The notes: generated by a model from the letters alone, not told the origin. A stretch of DNA of 64,000 nt from Pieris napi (GCF_905475465.1 NC_062250.1:456501-520500); one strand, 5' to 3'. Positions 33,591-44,029 are shown, counted from the first letter of the stretch. Translations and numbers: made by a program.

Positions 33591-35165
33591 GACATTTATT
33601 CAATTTTATTTCCTAATAAATGAAAATCAAACTGAAATTTTTTAGCCAACCGTTCGATTATTATAAGCTCCGCATTAAAATATAACAGTATCAGATATTG
33701 TATTATGTAGCATATAAACGCAAAAGCGGATCGGATACGCCGATTACCAAAGAATATCTGCTTATCATCATTTTTTCTTCGTAATTTACTTGAATAGCAA
33801 TATTCAGATTCGGTTTGAATTCTGGAAAAATTTGGATTAAATTTTTTCATCTCAACATAATAAAGACAGGCGGCTACAAAGAATATCTTGCGAGTTTTTT
33901 CAATAATGAAAACATGCTTTTATCGATTATATCCTACGTTCTTCTCATGGCAAATCTGATATTAAGGTCAGAGTATATTCATATAGTACTTTTGGAGCTT
34001 TTTACTCAAGGATAATTCAACACTGCAATGATAGCAAATGAAATTGTTCCAGTAGAGTTTGTTTGTTACAATATACAAATCTAGTGTATGTTCAAAGTAC
34101 ATAATTAACTGGGTATATATTTACTTCATTTTAAAAAGCCTGTGATAACCACAATTTTACAGTAATTTTCTGTATTTTACTTTTGTATGCGTTAATTTAA
34201 TATATTAGTGTTATGATTTATATATAGTAAAGCAATATAAATCAGTATATTGACTTTTCATTCATCAGAGAAATTAAATCTAGTTATATTTCGGTAATTA
34301 CCGTAATATTGAATGACATCGGATACGCTTGCAATAACAGTTTGATGGATAGGACTAACATTTCCAATATATCAGCAACTGAGCAAACAAGATATGTTTG
34401 TTTGTATCCTAAACATTGATGAGCTTTACATCATAAGACTTATTTTGATTTAAGATGTGTTGACATATATGTATGTTGTGGATGTATTACTGAAAGTTCT
34501 AAATAATGGGAGAAATGCTTATATTTGGCGAATACTTTGTATTTACAAATCATCTGGATTTACTAGTTGATATCCGTAATTTTTTCTTCTACTTAAGAGG
34601 GTTTAAAATTCCTGTTACTTTACGTTACCAGTGACTTTAGACAGACATATTTCTGCGTCTGTTTTAACACACAGTCTTCTAAATAACTCAAGTAATGTGC
34701 TGTCGAAAATAAAAAAAGCAAAACGTAGGCGTATAGTGCTCTTATTTTCGAATAAAGCAATCATCTGTTGCATTGTTTAAAAAAATAATATAGTTGAATA
34801 AAACCCGGTTTCTGTAATATTACTAAAAGCATAATCACCCCAATAGCCAACGATTTGTATGAGGTATTAGGGTGAATATGCTTTTAACTATTGAATATCC
34901 CACTTACACATTATACCTCAAAAATTCTTTCAACAAATTGCACTTTTGAAACCGATACAAAAATCGTAGTATAGTAATGGAGGCAAAAAATATTTCAAAT
35001 ACATTTTAGGTATAGATGCATTTTGATCCAAAGAACCCATTACATGATTGAATGCTGCGGCCGTATTATGGCTCTACGAAACGATATCGAAATGTTACAT
35101 GAGCGGTTTTAAAACCACAATCTTTTATAGCGTAAATATTTTTGAAATAATTCAAATGGTACTTA
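33591..35165. other. AT-rich DNA, no gene seen
   Basis: Small frames at 33596-33850 and 33815-34015 overlap each other on opposite strands and show no domain. Nothing is recognised. Confidence 0.55.
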
Positions 35166-35386
35166 TCTTTATATATATAATTCTTCTGTGAGTGTGTATG
35201 TCACTGAACTTCTCTCAAACGACTGGACCGATTTTGATGGAATTTTTTGTGTGTGTTCAAGGGGATCTGGGAATGGTTTAGATTCACAAATCAGCCCGCC
35301 AGATGGCGCTGCAGTCGGTACTTTCATACTTTGCTTTACTAATCGCTTGAAATATCATGCAGGACAACGTCTGTCGGGTCCACTAG
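35166..35386 (+). mobile_element. Short Helitron-like nonautonomous element 3
   Basis: It begins TCTTTATATATATAATTCTT after an A and ends CACTAG before a T, with an imperfect hairpin (CAG/CTG around GACAACGT) near the end. Internal wording such as CGACTGGACCGATTTTGATG is shared with the elements at 44030 and 62885. It is 221 bp and noncoding. Confidence 0.75.
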
Positions 35387-35411
35387 TTTTATATGTATTG
35401 GTATGTTATAA

Positions 35412-35575
35412 GCAGTGTTCGAACTCTACCTCCCTCAATAGACTTTCTGTCTATGTACGCAACGCCATGCCTTAGACCAGAACGTTGACGTGTGCAGACA
35501 CAGAAGACTGAACACCTAGGCTATTGGAACAAATGATGACGGAACAAATACAGAAATCTGTATTTCAAAAACGCA
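35412..35575 (+). mobile_element. Degenerate tRNA-derived SINE, copy 5
   Basis: Scattered matches in SINE order are seen: AGCAGTGTT, AATAGACTTTCTGTCTATGT, GCCTTAGACC, GTTGACG and ACAAATACAGAAATCTG. The pol III boxes are lost. It looks older than the other copies. Confidence 0.55.
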
Positions 35576-35932
35576 ATTGATTTTTTAAATGTTTAATATA
35601 TGAGTGTAACTTCCTTGTTAGTCTGACTTTTTGTAATTGCACTGTAACAAATATTTGCATGTGTATATGTAACACTCTACCCCCGGTCCATCCAAGGGTA
35701 ATAAAATATTTTTTACACTCTTTTTGTGTATGTAGTGTAGTGTGTATATAGTGAAAGAGAACCACGAAACATTATTATGATATTTTTTTTAATGAAAAGT
35801 TTATATAAAACCGGAATAACACTGTGGATGTTGCTATTCATGGATTAAGCAAATCAATTCTGGCTTAGTGTTAGCTCAATTATTTATGGACCGTTCAATC
35901 AACTAAAAATATAACTAGCCTTGACTATTTTA

Positions 35933-36211
35933 GAGCGGTGTTGGCCTAGAGGCTTCAGCATGCGACTCTCATCCCTGAGGTCGTAGGTTCGATCCCCGGC
36001 TGCATCCGTGCGCCCTTTAACATTCGCTCGAACGGTGAAGGAAACCATAGTGAGGAAACCGGCTTGCCCTAGACCCAAAAATAGTCGACGGCGTGTGCCA
36101 GGCACAGGAGGCTGATTGCCTACTTGCCTATTAGATTAACAAATGATCATGAAACAAATACAGAAATCTGAGGCCCAGACCTAAAAAGGTTGTAGCGCCA
36201 TTAATTTATTT
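35933..36211 (+). mobile_element. tRNA-derived SINE, copy 6
   Basis: A box TTGGCCTAGAGG and B box GGTTCGATCCCC are intact, and the body runs to GTAGCGCCATTAATTTATTT. A deletion removes the CACCAATGGACTTTC part. Otherwise it is among the best-preserved copies. Confidence 0.9.
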
Positions 36212-36503
36212 CTTTTGCCTATTTTTAATTTACTTGGAATAAACGATAAGATTAAAACTTATGGGACTATTTAAAAGAATAATTTGCACAATGTGAAACA
36301 GGTACTTCAGGTAATGTGGCTCAGCAAAGATTAATAACTCGTGGTTAATGGAATATACTGTTACAAATTCACACGTAACCATTAGTAAAACGAGCTATAA
36401 ATCATCGTGCGCAGGAGTTTATTGAATAAAGGAGCCGCTACTCGTTACTGTGGGACATACTGGTAATGGTTTGTTCCATATTGTTCTACAACTATTCATC
36501 ATT

Positions 36504-36514
36504 ATTAAATATAT
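36504..36514. repeat. Target-site duplication of the jockey element, 3' side
   Basis: ATTAAATATAT here is repeated at 41393-41403, on the other side of the element. It directly abuts the poly(A) tail, which is a T run on the plus strand. Confidence 0.75.
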
Positions 36515-36648
36515 TTTTTTTTTTTTTTTTTAAACTCTTCATCTATCTGCAATCAGCCTCTTGGCTTTTATCAGATTTTTAGGGGAAAGGTTGGCAATTA
36601 GGGAACGCAAATCCAATAATTTTTACTCCCTCCGTAATTTTTATACTG

Positions 36649-39273
36649 TCAGATTGCGGCAAGTTTAGCCCTTTTTAGCCGGTAGACACTGTCCGTCATT
36701 TCCAAGAGGCCCGAAGCTAGGGGGTTCACGTGTTGCTGAAGTCTCATTTTGTATCGCACGGTTGATCTTTTAATGTCTTCCTCGACAGTGGCAATTCCCA
36801 AATATTTATGAATTTCGCAGTGTTTTGTTTTGTAGCCGCTGCAGGATTTCGATATTGGAGCGGACCCCCAGAGCTGTATCCCATAGAACCATATTGGTTT
36901 AATTACAGTTTTATAGATGAGGAGTTTATTGTCCAAACTGAGTGCCGCATTTCTACCTAATAGCCAGTTCATGCTACGAAGCCTACCAATAGCATGCTCC
37001 TTCTTGGCTTTTATATGGTCTTGCCAAGTCAGGCGTCTGTCCAGGTGCATGCCCAAATATTTCACTGTAGTCCGTTTTGGCAAAACAGCTCCCTCCAGAG
37101 TCACCGGTGAGCACTCTTCTCTTCTTAGTGTGAACGTAACATGAACTGATTTCGCTGGGCTTGCCCGTATCCTCCACTTCTTTAACCATAATCCTATTTT
37201 GTCCAGGCATTTTTGTAGTTTTGCGGATGCTTCGTTAGGATTTTTATTGCAGGAAAGGATTGCAGTGTCGTCTGCATAGGTTGCAATGACAACATCGTCC
37301 GTAACTGGTATGTCGGCTGTAAAGATTGTATAAAGGAATGGACCCAGCACTGAGCCCTGAGGCACTCCTGCTTCTATTTGGCAGATTGATGATAGATAAT
37401 CCTCACATTTGACCCGGAACATACGGTTTTGCAAATAAGACTTTAGGAGAAGGTAGGCAGTATTTGGTAGGTTCAACTTTAGCTTACACAGGAGGCCCTT
37501 ATGCCATACGCGATCTAAAGCCTGCTGTATATCGAGAAATACTGCTGAACAATACTCTTTTCTTTCTAGGGCTTGCCGTATTGTATGAGTAACACGATGT
37601 ATTTGTTCCATTGTTCCATGTTGTGCACGAAACCCAAATTGGTGGTCAGGTATTACTTCTTGTTCTTTGAGTACTGGTTGAAGGCGAATAATGACTAGTT
37701 TCTCAAATACTTTTGATAGCAAGGGGAGAAGACTAATAGGCCTGTATGATGAAACTTCTGTTGGAGGTTTTACAGGTTTTGGAACCATGTTTATAATGGA
37801 CACCTTCCATAGTTTTGGGAAATATTGTAGTCTTAATATTGCGTTAAAGAGGATTGTTAACAGAACGATACCTTTTTTCGGTAGTTCTTTAAGTACTTCT
37901 GCGGTAATAAGATCGAAACCGGGTGCTTTTTTTTGTTTTAAATTATTAATAGTTTTTTTTAATTCTGACGGTTTAACAAGTTTTAGTGGTAAAGACATTT
38001 GCTGATCACTATTTATGATTTCATCAAATTCGTCTTCGGTTTGCATTATGTCCGGTTCGTTAGGTGTAAATACATCCGTTAGAAAGTTGGCAAACAGCTC
38101 CGCTTTATCCTGTGGTTTTTGTGCCCATTCGCGATTAACTTGTCTTAAAGGGGGCATGTGTTCTTTTGGCCTTTTTAATGATTTCGTCATCTTCCAGAGT
38201 GAATAATCGTCAGCTTTATATGGCGACAATGTCTGTAGTTTATCTTGCAATGTACGATTTTCATTTTCTTTGAGTAGTTCTTTTAAATCTTTTTGGGCTT
38301 TATTCAACGCTTTTTTATCTTGCCGATTCCTGCTGGTATGCCATTGTCGTCTTAGTCTTCTCTTCGCAGCAATAAGATATTTTATTTCCAACGGTATGTC
38401 CTGACTTTGTGTTTTAGGTTCTATATATGGGGTCGATAGCCATGCTGCTTTTTGTATAAGATTAGTAACTTGCCAAGCTGTGTCGTCTATGTCATTTTCA
38501 CTTTTAAGGGGTATGCGTAGGTTAGCATTATCTTCAATGTATTCTCGAAAGGCTTCCCAGTCAGTTTTACGGTTGTATAAAGTCTCCCGTGGTTCTTTGT
38601 AAATAACTGTTGTGCTTAGTGTGCAGATAACTGGTGTGTGGTCTGAGGAGCCATCTAGACACGATTGGACTTTAGTGTAGAGCCCAGATATCCCTTTAGT
38701 GATGAAGAAGTCGATAAGATCTGGCATTTTTTTTCGGTCTGTTGGCCAATGAGTTGGTTCACCTGTTGATATTACACTAAGGTTATTACTATCAATAGAC
38801 TTTTTCAGCTCCCGGCCTTTTGTTGTTGTTAGTCGTGAGCCCCAGAACGTGTGCTTAGAGTTCCAGTCTCCTCCTACAATGTATTTGCAGCCGAGCGTAT
38901 GGAAAAAGTCATTATATATATGCTCATCTATCCGGTGTCTAGGTGGACAGTACACTGCAGCCACATTGAGTGATCCCTGCCAGTCATCTACAGCTATTAT
39001 AGCGGCTTGTATGTGCGCATGTTTGAATGGTGGCAGGATATGATGTCTAATGTTTTCCTTAATTATAACAGCTGCCCCAGCATGAGATGTACCATCTGGA
39101 TGATTAGCATAGTATACATTGTATCCTTTCATTTTTATTATTCTTTGGTCAATCATATGCGTTTCAGTGACCAGTAAAATATCTATCTTATTGTGATTTA
39201 TAAAAACCTCGACTTCTTGCTTATTTGGGAGTAAGCCATTTATGTTCCATGTCGCGATACGTAGGAATTTCAT
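36649..39273 (-). CDS. Jockey-type ORF2: endonuclease and reverse transcriptase (874 aa)
   Basis: The protein nicks genomic DNA and reverse transcribes element RNA at the nick. Residues 1-220 are the AP-like endonuclease: TWNINGL at 8, ETH at 37-39, VYCPPRH at 107, GGDWNS at 134-139 and SSDHTP at 209-214. The reverse transcriptase covers about 430-700: SYRPISLLP at 509, QFGFR at 545, motif A FLDIQQALD at 579-587, AGVPQGSVLGP at 635-645 and YADD at 666-669. Motif A has leucine at 586, where nearly all relatives have phenylalanine or tyrosine. Residues 806-820 are read out of the ancestral frame, and a short conserved stretch after them is missing (see findings). The start overlaps the ORF1 stop by four bases, suggesting coupled translation. 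The annotated length is slightly below that typical of jockey ORF2. Confidence 0.92.
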   Translation of the reverse strand: MKFLRIATWNINGLLPNKQEVEVFINHNKIDILLVTETHMIDQRIIKMKGYNVYYANHPDGTSHAGAAVIIKENIRHHILPPFKHAHIQAAIIAVDDWQGSLNVAAVYCPPRHRIDEHIYNDFFHTLGCKYIVGGDWNSKHTFWGSRLTTTKGRELKKSIDSNNLSVISTGEPTHWPTDRKKMPDLIDFFITKGISGLYTKVQSCLDGSSDHTPVICTLSTTVIYKEPRETLYNRKTDWEAFREYIEDNANLRIPLKSENDIDDTAWQVTNLIQKAAWLSTPYIEPKTQSQDIPLEIKYLIAAKRRLRRQWHTSRNRQDKKALNKAQKDLKELLKENENRTLQDKLQTLSPYKADDYSLWKMTKSLKRPKEHMPPLRQVNREWAQKPQDKAELFANFLTDVFTPNEPDIMQTEDEFDEIINSDQQMSLPLKLVKPSELKKTINNLKQKKAPGFDLITAEVLKELPKKGIVLLTILFNAILRLQYFPKLWKVSIINMVPKPVKPPTEVSSYRPISLLPLLSKVFEKLVIIRLQPVLKEQEVIPDHQFGFRAQHGTMEQIHRVTHTIRQALERKEYCSAVFLDIQQALDRVWHKGLLCKLKLNLPNTAYLLLKSYLQNRMFRVKCEDYLSSICQIEAGVPQGSVLGPFLYTIFTADIPVTDDVVIATYADDTAILSCNKNPNEASAKLQKCLDKIGLWLKKWRIRASPAKSVHVTFTLRREECSPVTLEGAVLPKRTTVKYLGMHLDRRLTWQDHIKAKKEHAIGRLRSMNWLLGRNAALSLDNKLLIYKTVIKPIWFYGIQLWGSAPISKSCSGYKTKHCEIHKYLGIATVEEDIKRSTVRYKMRLQQHVNPLASGLLEMTDSVYRLKRAKLAAI

Positions 39274-40661
39274 TTTTGCTGTTGAGCTATTACTGTCGTT
39301 AGTAGACTCATAAGAGTCCCTATTTGTTGGATGAGGATGTCAATCTTTTCTGACTGTTTTATTATGATTTGCTCTAAAGAGCTCGTTGGCTGAGTTTGTC
39401 TATTCTCTATATTTCGATTCCAGCTACGAGTGTTTGCTGGGCTAGGCCCATTTTCCGGTATGTACGAATTGTTATTATCCTGGTTATTTGAGGATTGTAG
39501 TCTATTATACCTGGAGGGTTTTAATGGAGGGAAGTCACCTATTTGGGCTTCAAATGTATTGGTAGGCTTCTTATCTACAGGGACTTTTCCTTTTCCTGAG
39601 TTAGCCATTTTTCGAGCACGGATCTCCTTATACACTTGGCAGCCTTTATAATTAGCTGGATGTTCACCAAAGCAAAGAGTACAAGTAGCTGGTGTGTTTT
39701 TATCCTTTTTTGGGCAATCTGTAGTTTTATGCCCTTGTGCACATTTAACGCACCTATAGGGACGCATACAATTATTCTTAGTGTGACCATATTGTTGGCA
39801 TCTGGTACATTGGGCTATTTCGGTAGACTTTCTTGGATCTTCTATTGTAACTCTAGTGTGGTAAATATATTGTATATTTTTTATTTCAGGGTTATTGATA
39901 CTGGGTTCTACGTTTACAAAGAACATATTTAAGGGCTTCTTATTTTTTCTAGATATGGCGTAAACTATTTCACCGCGTACCATGTTTCCTGTTTTTTCAA
40001 TTTCTTCTATTATAGCTGATGGAGGGGTGGTATAATGCAGGTTTTTTATAACAATCCTGTAGCATTTGTTCTGCTTCTGTGTGAATGTGTGACCAATAAG
40101 GCCATTGCTGCGGATAAGTTCTATCAAGTTTTTATATGTTTCAGTTGACTGCGCCATAACTCTTAGCTGATCTCTATTAATAACTTTATATGAGTAGCTT
40201 TCGTGGGGTATCGTCTTGTTTATAAGTTCTGTTAATTTAGATATATCTTCTATACCATATAAGATTATAGGCGGTGGTTTGTAAATTTTTTTGGCGTTAG
40301 TGGACGAGTCGTCTCTTTCCTTCTCGGTTAGATCTACAGGTAATAGATTATATCTGTTTGAAGTACTAATTGTTACTTGTGATTTTTGGTTAGGCGGTAT
40401 TTGACTACGCGGTGGACTGTTTGATAGTCTTTTTCTTTTGGGATAGCGGTCTGTTGGGACTCTTTGCCAGGAAGGAGGGGGGGGAGAAACTTTGTTGGTA
40501 TCATCATTTATTGTTGGGTCACAGTCATAAACGGTGGATATCGAAGATAAATTCTTCGAGTCTGTATCCTTTAAACTTCCTACTGAAGACGATCTAGGTC
40601 TTGTGTTGAGCAGGCTTGGATGAAGTACCTGCTGAGTTAACTTTTTCTTTGAGGCACTCAT
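39270..40661 (-). CDS. Jockey-type ORF1: gag-like nucleic-acid-binding protein (463 aa)
   Basis: ORF1 proteins coat the element RNA and carry it to the nucleus. Residues 1-125 are polar, proline- and serine-rich and likely disordered. About 130-280 match the region that precedes the zinc knuckles in insect LINE gag proteins (PIILYGIEDI, YRIVIKNLHYTTPPSAIIEE). Three zinc knuckles follow: C285-C288-H293-C298 (CCHC spacing 2-4-4), C304-C307-H311-C316 (2-3-4) and C327-C330-H334-C341 (2-3-6). The C-terminal 120 residues are asparagine/serine-rich and end in a possible coiled coil (EQIIIKQSEKIDILIQQIG, about 430-448). All knuckle residues are intact. It is the first ORF of the element, and ORF2 starts within its last codons. 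Confidence 0.93.
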   Translation of the reverse strand: MSASKKKLTQQVLHPSLLNTRPRSSSVGSLKDTDSKNLSSISTVYDCDPTINDDTNKVSPPPPSWQRVPTDRYPKRKRLSNSPPRSQIPPNQKSQVTISTSNRYNLLPVDLTEKERDDSSTNAKKIYKPPPIILYGIEDISKLTELINKTIPHESYSYKVINRDQLRVMAQSTETYKNLIELIRSNGLIGHTFTQKQNKCYRIVIKNLHYTTPPSAIIEEIEKTGNMVRGEIVYAISRKNKKPLNMFFVNVEPSINNPEIKNIQYIYHTRVTIEDPRKSTEIAQCTRCQQYGHTKNNCMRPYRCVKCAQGHKTTDCPKKDKNTPATCTLCFGEHPANYKGCQVYKEIRARKMANSGKGKVPVDKKPTNTFEAQIGDFPPLKPSRYNRLQSSNNQDNNNSYIPENGPSPANTRSWNRNIENRQTQPTSSLEQIIIKQSEKIDILIQQIGTLMSLLTTVIAQQQK

Positions 40662-41392
40662 TCTATTACTCCCAGATTGCAGACATTTTTTTTTTTTAAT
40701 ATTATTATTATATATATATATATATATATTTTTTTAATGTTTTTATTATTATTATTTATTTATTTATTTTTTTTTTTTGTTAGTTTTCTATATATATGTA
40801 TGTATAGAAATAAATTAGATATCTATATAAATTTATAAAACAAAAATTAAAAATAATTGATCTTTCAATATCCCGTATATAGGTTTGAACTTAGGCCGAT
40901 AGAAATGTTCGATTCCGGAACACAGCTTATCTGCGACGCCGAGGTACTGTATGACGAGATGGACGAATTACTTGAACAGTTTCTTTCTTGAGTGACGTTT
41001 ACAAAGAGTGACGTACACAGTACACACATTTAACATCACAGATACAAAGTCATGGTTTTTTCTTCTTTTTGTAGTAATATCAACAAAAATTGACTGATCC
41101 TTATTATAAGTCACTTGCACTTGATGCAATCACTTGATTTGATTTGTACACGCACTTTTAATTGTTTTAGTCAAAACGAAAAGTCACCGAAATCGAAGTC
41201 AAGATAACACAAATTAAAACGTGATATTTTCTATTTTACACTGATAATGAGGCAGATACGTTTGCCTATAGTATATCTTCTCCTGGTTCACTTCAATATT
41301 TACTTTTTATTGTGTATTCTCACTTATTTCTATTTTTAATTGGTTATTTTGCGAGGACTCGATATTCAACTTGCGCCTACCCGCAACGGACC
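40662..41392 (-). promoter_or_regulatory. 5' UTR and presumed internal promoter of the jockey element
   Basis: The stretch from the defined 5' end to the ORF1 start codon holds no ORF. Jockey elements carry their promoter inside this region, since transcription must start at the first base. A low-complexity TA/ATT/T tract (about 40688-40790) sits just before ORF1. No TATA box is needed and none is assigned. Confidence 0.5.
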
Positions 41393-41403
41393 ATTAAATA
41401 TAT
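41393..41403. repeat. Target-site duplication of the jockey element, 5' side
   Basis: ATTAAATATAT directly follows the 5' end of the element on the plus strand and repeats 36504-36514. Confidence 0.75.
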
Positions 41404-42127
41404 AAAAAGCGATTATTTTAAAAGATATATATAGAACAGCACTACTTGAAACAAACAACGTAAATAGGTCTCATTAAGTGAGATTTGAAATAATATTTAT
41501 ATTATAAAAAGTAGTGTGCAGTATATAACGCGATTTCCGTTACTCATAACGTGGTATTTCCCCCCTAAAACGGCTACGGATTTCTCAAGTTATATTTCTG
41601 AAGTGTGAAATTTATAATGACTTGTCCATAATTAGTTCTGCGTACCTTTGCACCTGTTTCAATTTTGTTGTTATAAAATTAAACTAAATAATGTTTTTAA
41701 ATTCGTGTTTCTAGTTTTTGAATTGTTAAAAAAACTGATTTATGAGAATACTCCTACAACGCGATTTCTTCATCTATAGGGGGGATTACTGTAGCTTGCG
41801 ATTCCTTCATATTTGAACTCTTTGGAAAAAATTGCCTTTACGATTTTATGAATAAAAAATACAATTTAATTTTTATTCCTTGTACAGTGAAGTATCAACG
41901 GGAATACACGGTGTCAGTCACACTGAATTATGATCGTTTGTGCTTGAGGAGCCGAGTGGTCATGCTTGACCTAAATAGATTCTGACTAGGTGCGATATTT
42001 TGATTTACTTACAAGAGACCGCCGTATCTCGTACGTTTTGTTTAAGACAAATCTAAGTTAAAATTGAAACAATTCAAAAAAGGTTCTTTGTGAATATAAT
42101 AGTATTAATATATATATTTTTTTTAAT
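41404..42127. other. AT-rich DNA with a repeated AACGCGATTTC motif
   Basis: AACGCGATTTC occurs at about 41528 and 41759, and C-run/G-run tracts (TTTCCCCCCTA near 41557, TAGGGGGGATT near 41777) are partly inverted. No gene is seen. Confidence 0.4.
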
Positions 42128-42230
42128 ATAGTAAACGGGCAGGAGGCTCCCCTGTAATTAAGTGATGCCCATAGACACTCACATTGCCAGAGGGCTTGCA
42201 AGTGCCTTTTAAGAATTATTACGCTCTTAT
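42128..42230 (-). pseudogene. Family B LINE 3' UTR relic
   Basis: The plus strand reads GTAAACGGGCAGGAGGCTCC then GCCCATAGACACTCACATTG, the antisense of the family B 3' end. A T run just upstream (about 42117-42124) is the poly(A) end. Confidence 0.75.
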
Positions 42231-42473
42231 ACGAAATATAATACGTTTTTTTATTTTTATTTATAAAGAGTTCCATGCCCTGCACCACTTAGGTGACAGA
42301 GTGACCAACGGAAACTGGAGCATCCGACTAAAGCACATAGGCCCCCAAGGGTAGGACGCAAAGAAAGACCGCATCCCGCCCCAATCTGCTGACCTATAGT
42401 GACAAAAATATGTTCTATGTTTATAATAATACCGTTTTAAAATGCTATAAAGTTCTATTAAAACAGCGAAGCG

Positions 42474-42578
42474 GCCTTGCGATTCTGTAAAATGACTGCT
42501 TCACGACTGATTTGAGCATGACCGCCGCTACGAAAACCGCTGTGAGAGTTCGAAAAGTGAGTTACAGAATCGCAAGGC
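42474..42578. mobile_element. 105 bp MITE-like inverted-repeat element
   Basis: GCCTTGCGATTCTGTAA at the left edge is perfectly repeated in reverse complement at the right edge (TTACAGAATCGCAAGGC). The 71-base interior is GC-richer than the flanks and has no ORF. No clear target duplication is seen, so the superfamily is unknown. Confidence 0.7.
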
Positions 42579-43230
42579 AGGCATAGAAATGTGTCAGCAC
42601 TTTGATATGACTTTGACTTAGAAAGTTGAAGCTTAAAAAATTACCCAAAATTTATTTATTTTTCCCAAACGGGAAACGTCCTTATAGCCTAGCAATTATT
42701 GTGATTTTACGGTTCATCCGTTAAAGTAAATATTACATAATAAAGATCTTATAAACATAAATCATATATTTACTAGTGAATAATACTAAACTAAAAAATA
42801 TCGCGTATTGGTGGAGATTACCAAGTCACTTTCAGTGTGTGAGACTATTCACATATGCGAATATATCCTTTACACGTTGTTTCCTAGTGCTTTCAAGCTA
42901 TTTCTAAGTGTGGGCCACTAATTTAGAGGGAGTAAATTCATTTAGAACCATAGAGAAAATTAAGAGGTAAGAGAAAAAAAGCGATGGAGAATCCGACCAC
43001 CGGGGTGGTCAAATTAAATAAGTTACAGTTAGGTAAATAAATTAAAGTTTTGTAGCATTTAAATCTTCATTATTTTTAAATTGGTTTATTGATCTATACA
43101 TATATTGCTTCTAACTTGTCAAGCACAGTCTTACAACTTAAGTTTTATAAAAGTTAAAATAGTAGTACTTTAAAATGGCTCTCAGCTTTGACAGACCAAT
43201 AGAAACTGCCAAAAATTACTAATAAGTTTT
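42579..43230. other. AT-rich DNA, no gene seen
   Basis: Nothing recognisable is seen on either strand. Confidence 0.55.
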
Positions 43231-43510
43231 TTATGTAATTGGAGGTAAACGGGCAGGATGCTAATCTGATGTTAAGTGATACTCGCAAGTGCGTAGCCAG
43301 CTTTTTATGAATTGGTACGCTCTATTCTTGAAGGATCCTGTCGAGTTGGTTTGGAAATACTTAAGTAGGCAGCTGGTTCCACATAGTGTTGGTGATTCTG
43401 TCTTAAGGAACGCTTGAACGACGGACGTCGAGGTGATAAAGATAGTATTTTGTATTCTGTCTTGACGGATGATAATGAAATTCAGCTGCAGGTATTAGTC
43501 CGAACAACTT
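43231..43510 (-). pseudogene. Family B LINE 3' end relic
   Basis: On the minus strand the C-terminal wording LFGLIPAAEFHYHPSRQNTK is followed by YLYHLDVRRSS, matching the family B copy at 23188-23275 (LFGLIPAAEFHHRTSRQSTK). After indels the rest of the ORF end and the AACGGGCAGG 3' UTR follow. It is truncated at the 5' side near 43510. Confidence 0.82.
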
Positions 43511-44029
43511 ATACTTAACTAATAATATTAGTTTTTCTGAAATATTAGGTAACATATCGCTGATTTCATGGCCAAGAGATGTGAGGGCGCAGCGGTGCGT
43601 GAACTCTTGCAAATGAAAGCACAACCGAAAGCATACTGCTATGACGTCACGAAAATGTGCATTTTACAAAAAGTTCATCGCATAAGCAGGAAAAATGCTT
43701 TATAATTTTAACATGTCTTTTAGCATTTTCCTGTGTAGAACCTTTTTAAGTTCTTACAGGAAAACATATGAATAATTAAAATATAAGAGTCTTGCCTCCA
43801 ACTATGATTCTATTCCCTTTGGAGTACTCTTGGGCCGTGGGGTTCATTTCCACAGGCGGTAATTAAAGATTTAAGTTGGTAGATAATACAAGTGACTCCA
43901 GAGCTGGTGCTTTCCTCGCTCATCGAATAAGTATCGCAATACAGCAAGGAAATGCTTCCAGCTTTAAAAATACACTGCCATACGGACCAATCGTATGAAA
44001 TTTATTCTCTATTTATCCATTTTTATTAA

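Larger units (their letters stand above)
36515..41392 (-). mobile_element. Full-length jockey-type non-LTR retrotransposon
   Basis: Read on the minus strand, the order is a ~730 bp 5' UTR (41392-40662), ORF1 (40661-39270), ORF2 (39273-36649), a 134 bp 3' UTR and a poly(A) tail (36531-36515). An 11-bp direct repeat ATTAAATATAT flanks the whole unit. The 5' end so defined reads GGTCCGTTGCGGGTAGGCGC. The unit is about 4.9 kb, the size expected of jockey elements. Both ORFs are open, but ORF2 carries changes that may inactivate it. No other element has inserted into it, which suggests a fairly recent arrival. Confidence 0.9.

Noticed and set aside
35933..36020. tRNA-like A and B boxes (also in the other SINE copies)
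   Set aside because: They sit in SINE heads followed by the shared SINE body. No cloverleaf with proper acceptor pairing is evident, so these are not tRNA genes.
36917..37144. Several open frames antisense to the jockey ORFs (also 37691-38206, 38849-39043, 39430-39932)
   Set aside because: They are shadows of ORF1 and ORF2, which have full domain evidence on the minus strand.
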